This document shows positions 37,445 to 46,797 of a stretch of DNA of 64,000 nt, one piece after another. The stretch covers positions 518,899 to 582,898 of the forward strand of contig NZ_JACHJH010000003.1 of NCBI RefSeq assembly GCF_014203555.1, read 5' to 3'. The DNA comes from Streptomyces olivoverticillatus. GTDB lineage: Bacteria; Actinomycetota; Actinomycetes; Streptomycetales; Streptomycetaceae. Position numbers and translations under genes: made by a program. The notes beneath the pieces are model-generated. The model was not told the origin of the DNA. It was given only the letters and a program-made list of their open reading frames with translations, and ran no database searches. The number at the start of each line of letters is the position of its first letter. Positions within the stretch are counted from its first letter, which is position 1.

Positions 37445-39865
37445 TTGCCCAGACGTCACCGCTTACGCGCACTGGCCGTCGGCGGCCTCGCGCTGCTGAC
37501 CGGCGCGAGCACGCTTCCCGCCGCGGCGGCCGATCACGCCGCCCGGCCCTCCGAGGGCGGTCTCTCGGCCGTCATCCGCTACACCGAGTACGGGATTCCG
37601 CACATCTTCGGCAAGGACTACGCCGACCTCGGCTTCGGCGAAGGCTGGGCCCAGGCCGCCGACCAGGTGTGCACTCTGGCCGACGGGTTCGTCACCCTGC
37701 GCGGAGAGCGCTCGCGGTACTTCGGGGCCGACGCCGCTCCCGACCGTTCGCTCTCGTCGGCTGCCACCAATCTCACGAGCGACCTCTTCTTCCGCGGCAT
37801 CCAGGACGCGAAGACCGTCGACAAGCTCCTCGAACAGCCCGCTCCGGCGGGTCCCAGCCGCCAGTCCAAGGAGCTGATGCGCGGCTGGGCGGCCGGGTAC
37901 AACGCCTGGCTGCGGCAGAACCGCATCACCGACCCCGCCTGCCGCGGCGCCGCCTGGGTGCGGCCGGTCACCCCCGTGGAGGTGGCGCGGCACGGGTACG
38001 CCATCACCGTGCTCGGCGGGCAGGGCCGCGCGGTCGACAGCATCACCGGCGCCCGCCCCACGCCCCAGGGTCCGGCTCCACAGTCCGCCGCCGGCGTCGA
38101 CCCGGCACAGGCCGCCCGCGAAACGTTTTCGCAGGCGAACTCCGACATGGGTTCCAATGCGGTGGCCTTCGCGGGCTCCACCACCGCGAACGGACGCGGG
38201 CTCCTGCTCGGCAACCCGCACTACCCCTGGCAGGGCGGCCGCCGCTTCTGGCAGTCGCAGGCCACCATCCCCGGCGAGCTGAACGTCTCGGGGGGCTCGC
38301 TGCTCGGCACCACCCTCATCTCGATCGGCCACAACGACCGCATCGCCTGGAGCCACACCGTCGCCACCGGGGTGCCGGTCAGTCTCTTCGAGCTCAAGGC
38401 CGCCCCGGGCAACCCGCACGCCTACCTCGTGGACGGCAGGCCCGAGCGGATGACCGAGCGCGCCGTGACCGTGCCCGTACGGGGCAAGGACGGCCGTGTC
38501 TCCAGCGTCACGCGCAGCCAGTGGTGGACGCGCTACGGCCCCGTGGTGACCTCGCTCGGCTCCCTGCCCCTGCCGTGGACGGCCCGCTCGCTCTACGCGC
38601 TGTCCGACCCCAACGCCTCCAGCCTGCGCTTCTCCGACGCCTCGCTGGCACTGGGCAAGGCCCGCAGCGTCAAGGGCATCCAGGACGCCCTGCGACGCAC
38701 CCAGGGGCTGCCGTGGGTGAACACCATCGCCGCGGACGCCGACGGGCACAGCCTCTTCACGCAGTCGCAGGTGCTGCCGCGCGTCACCGACGAGCTGGCC
38801 CGCAGCTGCTCCACGCCGCTGGGACGGCAGACCTACCCCGCCGCCGGGCTCGCCGTGCTGGACGGCTCGCGCGGCGCCTGCGCGCCCGGCAAGGACGCCG
38901 ACGCCGTGCAGCCCGGCATCTTCGGGCCCTCCGCGATGCCCACCCTCGTGGACGCCCCGTACGCCGAGAACTCCAACGACAGCGCCTGGCTGGCCAACGC
39001 CGACCGCCCGCTGACCGGCCACGCGCGCATCTTCGGGAACACCGGCACGGCCCGTTCGCTGCGCACCCGCGGCGCGATCGAGGACGTGGCCGCGATGGCC
39101 CGGCGCGGCCGGCTGACCGTCGAGGACCTCCAGCGGCAGCAGTTCGCGGACCGGGCGCCCGCGGGCGACCTGGCGGCAGCCGACGCGGCCAAGGGATGTG
39201 CGGCGCTGCCCGGGGGCAGGGCGAAGGACAGTGACGGCAAGAGCGTCGACGTGTCGGCGGCGTGCGGCGTGCTGGCGCACTGGGACCGTACGGTGCGCAC
39301 CGACAGCAAGGGCGCGCTGCTCTTCGACCGCTTCTGGCGGAAGCTGGACGATTCCGCGTACATCCCCGAGGGGCAGCTGTGGCGGGTGCCGTTCTCGGCG
39401 GCCTCGCCGGTGACCACGCCCCGCACGCTCAACACCTCGGCCGCCGGGTTCGGGCGCGCCCTGGCCGATGCGGTCACGGAGCTGCGGTCGGCGGGCATCG
39501 CGCTCGACGCACCGCTGGGCGAGCACCAGTTCGTGGTGCGCAACGGCAAACGGCTGCCGGTTCCGGGCGGCACGGAGGCGCTGGGCATCTGGAACAAGGT
39601 CGAGGCCCCCTGGGATGCGGCACACGGCGGCTACGCGGACGTGGGCATGGGGTCCAGCTACATCCAGGCGGTCGGCTTCGACGGCGGCCCCTGCCCCGTC
39701 GCCCGGACACTGCTGACCTACTCGCAGTCCTCCAACCCCAAGTCGCCGCACTTCAGCGACCAGACGGAGCTGTTCTCGGCCGGGCGGACGGTCACGGCCC
39801 GGTTCTGCGAGAAGGACATCCTCGCCTCCCCGGAGCTGAAGGTGGTGCGGGTGAGCGAACACTGA
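37445..39865 (+). CDS. Secreted penicillin-acylase-family Ntn hydrolase (AHL/lipopeptide acylase-like), 806 aa
   Basis: TTG start with GGAGGA four bases upstream. Signal peptide LRALAVGGLALLTGASTLPAAAA. The alpha part contains YTEYGIPHIFGKDYADLGFGEGWAQAADQ; the propeptide ends at a GSNAVAF sequence in which Ser237 is the likely autoprocessed nucleophile. RRFWQSQATIPG, ISIGHNDRIAWSHTV and a late GSSYIQAVGF fit the family. Relatives in actinomycetes cut N-acyl-homoserine lactones, echinocandins or capsaicin; the substrate here is not predictable. Monocistronic. Confidence 0.92.
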   Translation: MPRRHRLRALAVGGLALLTGASTLPAAAADHAARPSEGGLSAVIRYTEYGIPHIFGKDYADLGFGEGWAQAADQVCTLADGFVTLRGERSRYFGADAAPDRSLSSAATNLTSDLFFRGIQDAKTVDKLLEQPAPAGPSRQSKELMRGWAAGYNAWLRQNRITDPACRGAAWVRPVTPVEVARHGYAITVLGGQGRAVDSITGARPTPQGPAPQSAAGVDPAQAARETFSQANSDMGSNAVAFAGSTTANGRGLLLGNPHYPWQGGRRFWQSQATIPGELNVSGGSLLGTTLISIGHNDRIAWSHTVATGVPVSLFELKAAPGNPHAYLVDGRPERMTERAVTVPVRGKDGRVSSVTRSQWWTRYGPVVTSLGSLPLPWTARSLYALSDPNASSLRFSDASLALGKARSVKGIQDALRRTQGLPWVNTIAADADGHSLFTQSQVLPRVTDELARSCSTPLGRQTYPAAGLAVLDGSRGACAPGKDADAVQPGIFGPSAMPTLVDAPYAENSNDSAWLANADRPLTGHARIFGNTGTARSLRTRGAIEDVAAMARRGRLTVEDLQRQQFADRAPAGDLAAADAAKGCAALPGGRAKDSDGKSVDVSAACGVLAHWDRTVRTDSKGALLFDRFWRKLDDSAYIPEGQLWRVPFSAASPVTTPRTLNTSAAGFGRALADAVTELRSAGIALDAPLGEHQFVVRNGKRLPVPGGTEALGIWNKVEAPWDAAHGGYADVGMGSSYIQAVGFDGGPCPVARTLLTYSQSSNPKSPHFSDQTELFSAGRTVTARFCEKDILASPELKVVRVSEH

Positions 39866-39871
39866 GCCGGC

Positions 39872-39899
39872 GGGGCGCGCGGGCTGCGCCGTGCGCCCC
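39872..39899. terminator. Hairpin between convergent genes
   Basis: GGGGCGC/GCGCCCC with a GC-rich inner part, 6 bp after the acylase stop and before the end of the convergent acyl-CoA synthetase gene. Confidence 0.45.
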
Positions 39900-39904
39900 T
39901 CTGG

Positions 39905-41428
39905 TCAGTTCATCCGCAAGTGCCGTTTGTAGAGCTTGCCGTTGGGGTCGCGGGGCATCTCGGCGATGAACTCCAGCGACCTGGGCCGTTTGTAGCCGGC
40001 CAGGTGCCGGGCACAGTGGGCGAGCAGCTCGGCCGCGAGCTCCTCGCCCGCCTCCCGGCCCCCGGCCGGTTCCACGACGGCCTTGACCTCCTCGCCCCAG
40101 TCCTCGTGTGGCACGCCGATGACGGCGGCGTCGGCGACGGCGGGGTGGGACAGGAGCACCGCTTCGATCTCGGCGGGGTAGATGTTGACGCCGCCGGAGA
40201 TGATCAGGTCGATCTTGCGGTCGCGCAGGAAGAGGTAGCCGTCCTCGTCCAGGAAGCCGAGGTCGCCGACGGTGAAGAAGTCGCCGACGCGGCTCTCGCG
40301 GGTCTTGTCCTCGTCCTTGTGGTAGGAGAAACCGCCGGTGTCCATCCGCAGGTAGACCGTGCCGAGCCGGCCCGCGGGCAGGGGCTTTCCGTCGTCGTCG
40401 AGGACGGCGATCTCGCTGATGGGCCAGGCCTTGCCGACCGTACCGGGCTTCTTCAGCCACTCCTCGGCGGTGGCGAACGTACCGCCTCCTTCGCTGGCGG
40501 CGTAGTACTCCTCGACGCACCTCCCCCACCAGTCGATCATGGCTCGTTTGATGTGGTCCGGGCAGGGGGCGGCGCCGTGGATGGCGTGGCGCAGGGAGGA
40601 GACGTCGTAGGCGGCCCGTACGTCCTCGGGCAGCGCGAGCAGGCGGTGGAACTGCGTGGGGACCATGTGGGTGTGGGTGCAGCCGTAGGTCTCGACGAGG
40701 CGCAGCATTTCCTCGGGCGACCATCCGTCCATCACCACCAGCCGGTGCCCCAGGTGCAGGGACGCGGCGGCGAACTGGAGCACGGCCGTGTGGTAGAGCG
40801 GCGAACAGACCAGGTGGGTATGGCCGTCGAAGGGCTTGATGCCGAAGATGCCGAGGAAGCCGCCGAGGTGGGTCTCCTCGGGCGGTTTCCCGGGCAGGGG
40901 GCGGCGGACGCCGCGGGGGCGGCCGGTGGTGCCGGAGGTGTAGTTCATGACCCAGCCGAGCGTCCGGTCCTCCGGCGGGCCGTCCGGGTGTCCGCCGAGC
41001 AGCGCGGCGTAGGGGCGGAAGCCCGGGATGGCGCCGACGGCGTAGCGGCGCTCGTCCGGCAGCCCGGCCTCGTCGGCGGCTGCGATGGCCGTGTCGGCCC
41101 AGCGTTCGTGCGCGATGAGCACCTGGGCGCCGGAGTCGGCGACGATCCAGGCGATCTCGGCTGCGACGAGGTGGTGGTTGACGGGGACGAGGTAGAACCC
41201 GGCCTGGGTGGCGGCGAGATGGGCGGTGAGGAACTCGGCGCCGTTGGGCAGCACCACCGCGAAGGCGTCGCCCGGGCGCAGCCCCGCGGCGCGCAGTCCG
41301 TGGACGAGCCGGTTGGCCGCGGCGTGCAGCCGGCCGGCGCTCCAGCCCCGGCCCCCGGGCGTGACGAGCACCCGCCGCCCCGGGTCGGCGGCCGCCTGTG
41401 CCCAGAAGCCGTTGGGGATCTCGGTCAT
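39905..41428 (-). CDS. Acyl-CoA synthetase (FadD-like, ANL superfamily), 507 aa
   Basis: AMP-forming ligase with VMNYTSGTTGRPRGVRRP, EYYAASEGGGTFA, GDFFTVGDLGFLDEDGYLFLRDRKIDLIISGGVNIYPAEIE and catalytic Lys in DPNGKLYKRHL near the end. Predicted to activate a carboxylic acid to its CoA ester. It is the distal gene of a two-gene operon with the nitronate-monooxygenase-like flavoprotein (15-bp gap). ATG at 41428 with AGGAGG upstream. The operon carries the second copy of the TCTGACG operator. Confidence 0.92.
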   Translation of the reverse strand: MTEIPNGFWAQAAADPGRRVLVTPGGRGWSAGRLHAAANRLVHGLRAAGLRPGDAFAVVLPNGAEFLTAHLAATQAGFYLVPVNHHLVAAEIAWIVADSGAQVLIAHERWADTAIAAADEAGLPDERRYAVGAIPGFRPYAALLGGHPDGPPEDRTLGWVMNYTSGTTGRPRGVRRPLPGKPPEETHLGGFLGIFGIKPFDGHTHLVCSPLYHTAVLQFAAASLHLGHRLVVMDGWSPEEMLRLVETYGCTHTHMVPTQFHRLLALPEDVRAAYDVSSLRHAIHGAAPCPDHIKRAMIDWWGRCVEEYYAASEGGGTFATAEEWLKKPGTVGKAWPISEIAVLDDDGKPLPAGRLGTVYLRMDTGGFSYHKDEDKTRESRVGDFFTVGDLGFLDEDGYLFLRDRKIDLIISGGVNIYPAEIEAVLLSHPAVADAAVIGVPHEDWGEEVKAVVEPAGGREAGEELAAELLAHCARHLAGYKRPRSLEFIAEMPRDPNGKLYKRHLRMN

Positions 41429-41443
41429 GGCGCCTCCTGGATG

Positions 41444-42550
41444 TCAGCCGTCTCGTCCGGCGATGCGTGCGATGCGGTCGGCCGCCCGCTCGAAGCCCGC
41501 CGTCAGCTCGTCGAAGACCTCTTGGACGCCGCGCACGGAGTCCATCCGGCCGACGATCTGGCCGACCGGTGTGCCCAGCAGCGGGGTGACCTCGTACTTC
41601 TGGATGCGCGAGAGCGCATCGGCGACCAGCAGCCCCTGCAGCGGCATGGGCAGCGGGCCGGGTCCGGCGGGATCGTCCCAGGCGTCGGTCCACGCGGTGC
41701 GCAGCTGGCGGGCGGGCTTGCCGGTGAGGGCGCGCGAGCGGACGGTGTCGCCGGAACCGGCGGCGAGCAGCTTGGCGGTCAGGGCGGGCGACAGCGGCCC
41801 GGCCTCGGTGGTGGTGAGCCAGACCGAGCCGAGCCAGACGCCCTGCGCGCCGAGGGCGAGCCCGGCGGCGATCTGTTCGCCGCTGCCGATGCCGCCCGCG
41901 GCCAGTACGGGCAGCGGGCCGACGGCCCGGACGACCTCGGGGGTGAGCACCATGGTGGCGATCTCCCCGGTGTGCCCGCCCGCTTCGTACCCCTGGGCGA
42001 CGACGATGTCGACGCCGGCCTCGGCGTGGCGGACCGCGTGCCGGGCGCTCCCGGCGAGCGCGGCGACGAGCGCGCCGTGGGCGTGGGCACGGCCGATGAC
42101 GTCGGCGGGCGGCGAGCCGAGGGCGTTGGCGAGCAGCGCGAAGGGGTAGTCGAAGGCGACGTCGAGCTGGCTGCGGGCCACCTCGTCCAGCCATCCGGTG
42201 ATGCGCCAGCCACCGGCCTCGCCCGCGGCGAGTTCGGGCACGCCGTGCTCGGCGAGCGTGTCGTGGACGAACCGGCGGTGCGTCGCCGGGATCATCGCCT
42301 CGACATCGGCCTCGGTGACGCCCTCGACCCGGGTGGCGGGCATGACGACGTCCAGGCCCCAGGGCAGCCCGCCGGTGTGGGCCTGCATCCAGTCGAGGTC
42401 GGCGGCGAGTTCGGCGGGCGCGCGGTAGCGCACCGCGCCCAGCACGCCCAGTCCGCCGGCGCGGGTGACGGCGGCGGCGACCGCCGGGAAGGGGCTGAAT
42501 CCGAAGAGGGCGTGCTCGATCCCCAGCCGTCTGCTCAGCTCGGTCCGCAT
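41444..42550 (-). CDS. Nitronate-monooxygenase/IpdC-like FMN protein, 368 aa
   Basis: TIM-barrel flavoprotein of the 2-nitropropane dioxygenase family: RAGGLGVLGAVRYR, VDIVVAQGYEAGGHTG, LPVLAAGGIGSGEQIAAGLALGAQGVWLGSVWL (phosphate and FMN binding). Many actinobacterial members work in steroid ring catabolism (IpdC) rather than on nitroalkanes, and the acyl-CoA synthetase partner favours a catabolic role. ATG at 42550. First gene of its operon; operator 55-71 bp upstream. Confidence 0.88.
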   Translation of the reverse strand: MRTELSRRLGIEHALFGFSPFPAVAAAVTRAGGLGVLGAVRYRAPAELAADLDWMQAHTGGLPWGLDVVMPATRVEGVTEADVEAMIPATHRRFVHDTLAEHGVPELAAGEAGGWRITGWLDEVARSQLDVAFDYPFALLANALGSPPADVIGRAHAHGALVAALAGSARHAVRHAEAGVDIVVAQGYEAGGHTGEIATMVLTPEVVRAVGPLPVLAAGGIGSGEQIAAGLALGAQGVWLGSVWLTTTEAGPLSPALTAKLLAAGSGDTVRSRALTGKPARQLRTAWTDAWDDPAGPGPLPMPLQGLLVADALSRIQKYEVTPLLGTPVGQIVGRMDSVRGVQEVFDELTAGFERAADRIARIAGRDG

Positions 42551-42604
42551 GGGCGGCAGGATGCCGCAGCGGGCCGGACGAGGGAACCCGTGGAACCGGG
42601 ATTT

Positions 42605-42621
42605 TCTGACGAGGCGTCAGA
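42605..42621. promoter_or_regulatory. TetR-type operator TCTGACG-AGG-CGTCAGA (copy 2)
   Basis: Same 7-bp arms and 3-bp spacing as 27447-27463; only the spacer differs. It overlaps the stop codon of the upstream Ser/Thr kinase gene (42617-42619) and precedes the nitronate-monooxygenase-like gene. Confidence 0.7.
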
Positions 42622-44896
42622 TGGGCCGGGGGTGCCCGCGCGTCGAGCGGGTCTGGCGCAACGCCGCGACCTGCCGGTACAGCTCGACGGCCTCGGCGGC
42701 CCGGCCGAGCTGCTCCAGGCAGTGCGCTTCGTCGTTGCGGCTGGCGAGCGCGTCGGGGTGGTCGGCGCCCAGCACCCGCTGCCGGGCCTGCGCGACGTCG
42801 CGGTAGACGGCCAGGGCATCGGCCCACCGGCCCAGCCAGCCGAGCCCGACCGCCACCTCGCGGCGGCTGACCAGCGTGTCGGGGTGGTCGGCGCCCAGCA
42901 CCCGGGTCCTGATCGCGCACACGTCGCGCGCCTCGGCCAGCGCCTCCTCCCAGCGGCCCAGGCGGCCCAGGTTGACGCCCAGGCCGTGCCGGGCGCGCAA
43001 GGTGTCGGGGTGGGCCGCACCCTGGGCGCGCGTACGGTCGTCGACGAGAGCGCGGTAGAGCGTCAGCGCCTCTGCGCTGTGCCCCAGGCGACCCAGGCAG
43101 ATCCCGGCCTCGTAGCGGGCGGCCAGGGTGTCGGGGTCGTCCGGGCCGAGCACCCGGGCGCGGGCGGCCGCCACCTCGCGGTACGTGCGCAGCGCCTCGG
43201 TCCAGCGGCCCAGCTGGCCGAGGGCGTAGCCGACCTCGTAGCGGCTGACGAGCGTGTCGGGGTGGTCGGTGCCCAGCACCCGGGTGCGGGCCGCCGCCAC
43301 CTCGCACGCCATGCGGTACGAGTCCTCCAGGCGCCCCAGCCTGCTGAGGCTGAAGGCGAGGTTGTGCCGGCAGCGCAGGGTGTCGGGGTCGTCGGGGCCC
43401 ATCACGCGCTCGCGGACGGCGAGCACCGCGGAGTAGACCTGGTGGGCCTCGAAGTGGCGGCCGAGCTGCCCCAGGACGTAGGCGGTCTCCTGGCGGGCGG
43501 CGAGCGTCTCCGGGTGGTCGGGACCCAGCAGCCGCTCCCGGCCGGCCGCCGTGCGGGCGAACTCGCGCAGGGCGTCCGCGGGGCGGCCCAGCCTGCCGAG
43601 GGCGAAGCCGTACTCGTGGCGGCTGGCCAGGGTGTCGGGGTGGTCGGGGCCGAGCGCCTGCTCGCGCTCGGCGACGACGGCGCCGAGCACCTCGCCGGCC
43701 TCGGTCCACCGCTCCAGGCGGGCCAGCCGCAGCCCTTCGCTGTGCCGCCCGGCCAGCTCGGCCAGGAGCCCGGCGGGAGGCGGGCGTTCGGTGCCCGCGG
43801 TGTGGGGGGCGGTGGAGCGGCCCTTGTCCCACTGGCCGGTCCAGGGGCCCGTCCAGGTGCCCGTCAGGGCCGCCGACGGGTCGGGGGGCGGGTGCAGCGG
43901 GCCGGTGCCCGCGGCCTTGGAGCCGGTGGACATGTTGCGGGCCCAGCCCGGCAGCCGGGGCGGTTCGGTGAGTCGGACGGAGGTGCGTACGTACGGCCGG
44001 GGGCGGCCTTCGGGCAGGGTGCGGCGCTCGGCCGGCCCGGTGCGCCGCGAGGGCAGTCCGGCGATGCGGCGCACGAGGTCGGCGGCGTCCTCCGGCCGGT
44101 CCGCGGGGTCCTTGGCGAGCAGGTCGAGGACGACGCGCTCGAAGTACTCGGGGAGTTCGGGCCGCATCTCGCGTGGCGGCCGGGGCGGGGTGTCGCGGTG
44201 GCCGACGAGGACGGCCCAGGCGTCGTCCATGTCGAAGGGCGGGGCGCCCGTGGCGATCTCGTAGAGCACACAGCCCAGCGAGTACAGGTCGCTGCGGTGG
44301 TCGACGCCCGCTGCGCCGATCTGCTCGGGCGACATGTAGTGCGGGGTGCCCATCGCGATGCCGGTGCCGGTGAGCCGGGCGGAGAAGCCGATGTCGTGGC
44401 CCAGACGGGCGATGCCGAAGTCGCAGATCTTCACCGTGCCGTCGGTCAGCCGCACGATGTTGGCGGGCTTGAGGTCGCGGTGCACCACGTCCTGCCGGTG
44501 GGTGTAGGCGAGGGCGGCGCCGACCTGCTCGGCGATCTCGATGACCTCCGGGACGGGCAGCGGGTGCTGCTTGTTGTCCTCCAGCAGCTGGCTGAGGTTG
44601 CGGCCGTCGAGCAGCTCCATGACGAGGAAGAGCACGCCGTCGCTCTCCCCGAAGTCGTGGACGACGGTGATGCCGCGGTGCTGGAGCGAGGCGGCCACCC
44701 GGGCCTCGCGCCGGAACCGCTCGCGCAGCACCCGCAGGTACGACGGATCGTGCTGACGGCCCATCGGCTTGAGGCACTTGACGGCCACATGGCGGCCCAG
44801 CGACTCGTCGCGGGCGCGCCACACCTCGCCCATACCGCCCCGCCCGATCAGGTCGAGCAGCTCGTACCGGCCCTGGATCAGCCTGGTGTCCGCCAT
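42617..44896 (-). CDS. Ser/Thr protein kinase with eight TPR repeats, 759 aa
   Basis: N-terminal Hanks-type kinase (~11-275): Gly loop IGRGGMGEVW, Lys40, HRDLKPAN (139-146), DFG (159-161), and SPEQIG. A Pro-rich linker (~280-375) follows, then eight consecutive 42-residue TPR units (~415-750), each of the type LGPDHPDTLASRHEYGFALG. There is no transmembrane helix, unlike PknB-type kinases, so it is cytosolic and probably recruits partners through the TPRs. ATG at 44896 lies inside the end of the upstream MpaB-like gene (19-bp overlap), indicating coupled translation. Confidence 0.93.
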   Translation of the reverse strand: MADTRLIQGRYELLDLIGRGGMGEVWRARDESLGRHVAVKCLKPMGRQHDPSYLRVLRERFRREARVAASLQHRGITVVHDFGESDGVLFLVMELLDGRNLSQLLEDNKQHPLPVPEVIEIAEQVGAALAYTHRQDVVHRDLKPANIVRLTDGTVKICDFGIARLGHDIGFSARLTGTGIAMGTPHYMSPEQIGAAGVDHRSDLYSLGCVLYEIATGAPPFDMDDAWAVLVGHRDTPPRPPREMRPELPEYFERVVLDLLAKDPADRPEDAADLVRRIAGLPSRRTGPAERRTLPEGRPRPYVRTSVRLTEPPRLPGWARNMSTGSKAAGTGPLHPPPDPSAALTGTWTGPWTGQWDKGRSTAPHTAGTERPPPAGLLAELAGRHSEGLRLARLERWTEAGEVLGAVVAEREQALGPDHPDTLASRHEYGFALGRLGRPADALREFARTAAGRERLLGPDHPETLAARQETAYVLGQLGRHFEAHQVYSAVLAVRERVMGPDDPDTLRCRHNLAFSLSRLGRLEDSYRMACEVAAARTRVLGTDHPDTLVSRYEVGYALGQLGRWTEALRTYREVAAARARVLGPDDPDTLAARYEAGICLGRLGHSAEALTLYRALVDDRTRAQGAAHPDTLRARHGLGVNLGRLGRWEEALAEARDVCAIRTRVLGADHPDTLVSRREVAVGLGWLGRWADALAVYRDVAQARQRVLGADHPDALASRNDEAHCLEQLGRAAEAVELYRQVAALRQTRSTRGHPRPI

Positions 44897-45807
44897 GCCG
44901 TGCCGCCGCCCCCGTCGATTCGCTGTGCCTCCCCCGGCCCCTCAAGTATGGCCGCCTGTCTGCGCAGCTTGTAGGCCGAGGGACGGCTGCCGGGGCCCAG
45001 CCGGGAGACCGCGCGCAGGATGTGTTTGGGCGGGAGTTGCCAGCGTATGGTCGAGGGAATGCCGCGCAGCATGGTGCCGGTGATGCGCAGGTTCCGGGTA
45101 ACGGTGGCCGGGGGCGGGGCGGGCCGCCCGTACATCGCGTGGGCGTACGGGGGCAGTGCGGCGTACGCGAGGGAAGCCACACGCCCCCAGATCAGCTCGC
45201 GCGCCGGGGCGAGGGCGGGGGTGGGCACGGGCGGGCGGCGCAGGAAGGCGTCGATCTCGCGGGCCTCCGGGGTGAGGGCCAGGGCGGACCGCATCCGGTC
45301 GAAGTACGCGGCCAGCTGCACGGTGCTCGCGGGGGCGGTGTCGGGGCCGAGCCCGACGAGCCGCGCGGACGTGCGGTGTTCGGCCACATAGGCGTCGGCC
45401 TGCGCATCGGTGAGCGGCACCCCCGAGCGGCGCAGCACGTGCAGGTACGAGCCGATCTCGGCGCAGTGCACCCACAGCAGCAGTTCGGGGTCGTCGACGC
45501 CGTAGCGCTCGCCGGTCTCCGGATCGGTGGCGGTCAGCCGGCGGTGGATGCCGCGCACGGCGGCCCCCGCGCGCTCGGCCGCCTCGGTGGTGCCGTAGGT
45601 GGTGGTGCCCACGAAATTCGCGGTCCGCAGCAGGCGGCCCCAGGCATCCCGGCGGAAGTCGGAGTTCTGGATGACGCCGCGGACGGCGCGCGGGTGCAGG
45701 GCCTGGAGCCACAGGGCGCGGACGCCCGCGATCCACATCATCGGATCGCCGTGCAGCTGCCAGGTGACCGATGCGGGCCCGAAGAGCCCGGGGTCGGCTT
45801 GCGGCAT
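44878..45807 (-). CDS. DUF2236/MpaB-type oxygenase-like protein, 309 aa
   Basis: DUF2236 (MpaB/latex-clearing-protein-related) fold: FGPASVTWQLHGDPMMWIAGVRALWLQALHPRAV, RTANFVGTTTYGTTEAAERA, ELLLWVHCAEIGSYLHVLRR with the candidate haem-ligand histidine, and a C-terminal LPPYAHAMYG region. Relatives bind haem b and oxidise hydrophobic substrates; its own reaction is unknown. ATG at 45807 with GGGAGG upstream. Co-transcribed with the TPR kinase, which may be a functional pair. Confidence 0.85.
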   Translation of the reverse strand: MPQADPGLFGPASVTWQLHGDPMMWIAGVRALWLQALHPRAVRGVIQNSDFRRDAWGRLLRTANFVGTTTYGTTEAAERAGAAVRGIHRRLTATDPETGERYGVDDPELLLWVHCAEIGSYLHVLRRSGVPLTDAQADAYVAEHRTSARLVGLGPDTAPASTVQLAAYFDRMRSALALTPEAREIDAFLRRPPVPTPALAPARELIWGRVASLAYAALPPYAHAMYGRPAPPPATVTRNLRITGTMLRGIPSTIRWQLPPKHILRAVSRLGPGSRPSAYKLRRQAAILEGPGEAQRIDGGGGTAWRTPG

Positions 45808-45925
45808 GTCACCTCCCGAGGTCGGCGCGGGTCCCGGCGTCGCCGCCGGCCCATCGGCCACAAGGGTCTTCTTCCCCTTGGCCGTGGCCGTCAGGGGGGA
45901 TCGTGGAAGGAGAGACGGAGAGGCG

Positions 45926-46774
45926 GTGACGACGGTGGATCTTCCTGTGGTGGTGGGTGCCGACGGGTCCGAGGGCAGCCTTGCGGCCGTGGAATGGGCG
46001 GCTCGGCAGGCGGTCCGCTTCCGGCTGCCCTTGCGCATCGTCCACGCGTCGCGGTGGGAACGCTACGAAGGGCCGGACGAGCTCGTCCCCGGGCAGGTCC
46101 TCGCCACCGCCGAGCAGCGCGCCCGGCAGCGCTGCCCGGACCTGGAGGTGCACGGCGTGGCGGTGCCCGACGACGCCGTCTCCGCCCTGGTGGACCAGTC
46201 GCGGCAGGCGGCGGCGCTGGTGACCGGCGCCTCGGGGCGGGGGGCGGTCAAGGAGCTGCTGCTGGGGTCGGTCGTGCTGGCCGTGGCGGGCCGGTCCCAC
46301 TGCCCGGTCACGGTGGTCCGGGGAGACGAGCGCAACGTGTGGGGCGCGTCCTGGCCGGTGGTCGTCGGGGTCGGCGAAGGCGGCGAGGGGATCGCCGCCG
46401 TCCGCTTCGCCCTGCGCGAGGCCGCGGCCCGCGGCTGCGAGGTCCAGGCGGTGCGGGCCTGGCGCGCTCCCCAGCAGGTCGTGGGTCCGCTGAGCGTCCT
46501 GGACGACACCGCCCGCGCCTTCGAGGAACAGGCCAGAGCCGTCCTCGACGAGGTGCTCGGCGCGGTGCAGAGCGAGTATCCGCAGGTCACCGTCCGGCGC
46601 ACGGTCCTCGAAGGACCTCCGCACCGGGTGCTGCAGTGGCCGTCGGCCGATGCCGGCCTCCTGGTGCTCGGCGCGGGCGGCCGGCACGGGCACCGGGGCC
46701 TGCAGCTGGGCCGGGTCTGCCACACGGCACTGCACCGCGCGGCCTGCCCCGTCACCGTGGTGCCGCACTCCTGA
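45926..46774 (+). CDS. Tandem universal stress protein, 282 aa
   Basis: Two Usp domains. Domain 1 opens VVVGADGSEGSLAAVEWA and has a full ATP motif GASGRGAVKELLLGSV (G-2x-G-9x-G-S). Domain 2 opens VVVGVGEGGEGIAAVRFA and has a degenerate motif in which the final Ser is replaced (LGRV). Paired-domain Usp proteins are common in actinobacterial dormancy/hypoxia responses. GTG start at 45926. A CAAGGG/CCCTTG dyad at 45861-45880 upstream is only weakly DevR-like. Confidence 0.92.
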   Translation: MTTVDLPVVVGADGSEGSLAAVEWAARQAVRFRLPLRIVHASRWERYEGPDELVPGQVLATAEQRARQRCPDLEVHGVAVPDDAVSALVDQSRQAAALVTGASGRGAVKELLLGSVVLAVAGRSHCPVTVVRGDERNVWGASWPVVVGVGEGGEGIAAVRFALREAAARGCEVQAVRAWRAPQQVVGPLSVLDDTARAFEEQARAVLDEVLGAVQSEYPQVTVRRTVLEGPPHRVLQWPSADAGLLVLGAGGRHGHRGLQLGRVCHTALHRAACPVTVVPHS

Positions 46775-46797
46775 GGCGCGGCGCCCGCGGCCTGGCC

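Noticed and set aside
41444..42550. A nitroalkane-detoxifying role for the flavoprotein
   Set aside because: The family name covers many functions; the acyl-CoA synthetase partner and shared operator favour acyl-CoA catabolism.
39792..45182. Very long open frames on both strands (about 1,700-1,800 codons) across 39.8-45.2 kb
   Set aside because: They are Arg/Pro/Gly- or Gly/Val/Gln-rich frames opposite or out of phase with the acyl-CoA synthetase, flavoprotein, kinase and MpaB-like genes, a normal result of GC-rich third positions.
45861..45880. DevR/OsdR box before the universal stress protein gene (CAAGGG...CCCTTG)
   Set aside because: Only the outer six bases are symmetric; the internal positions do not match the known consensus.
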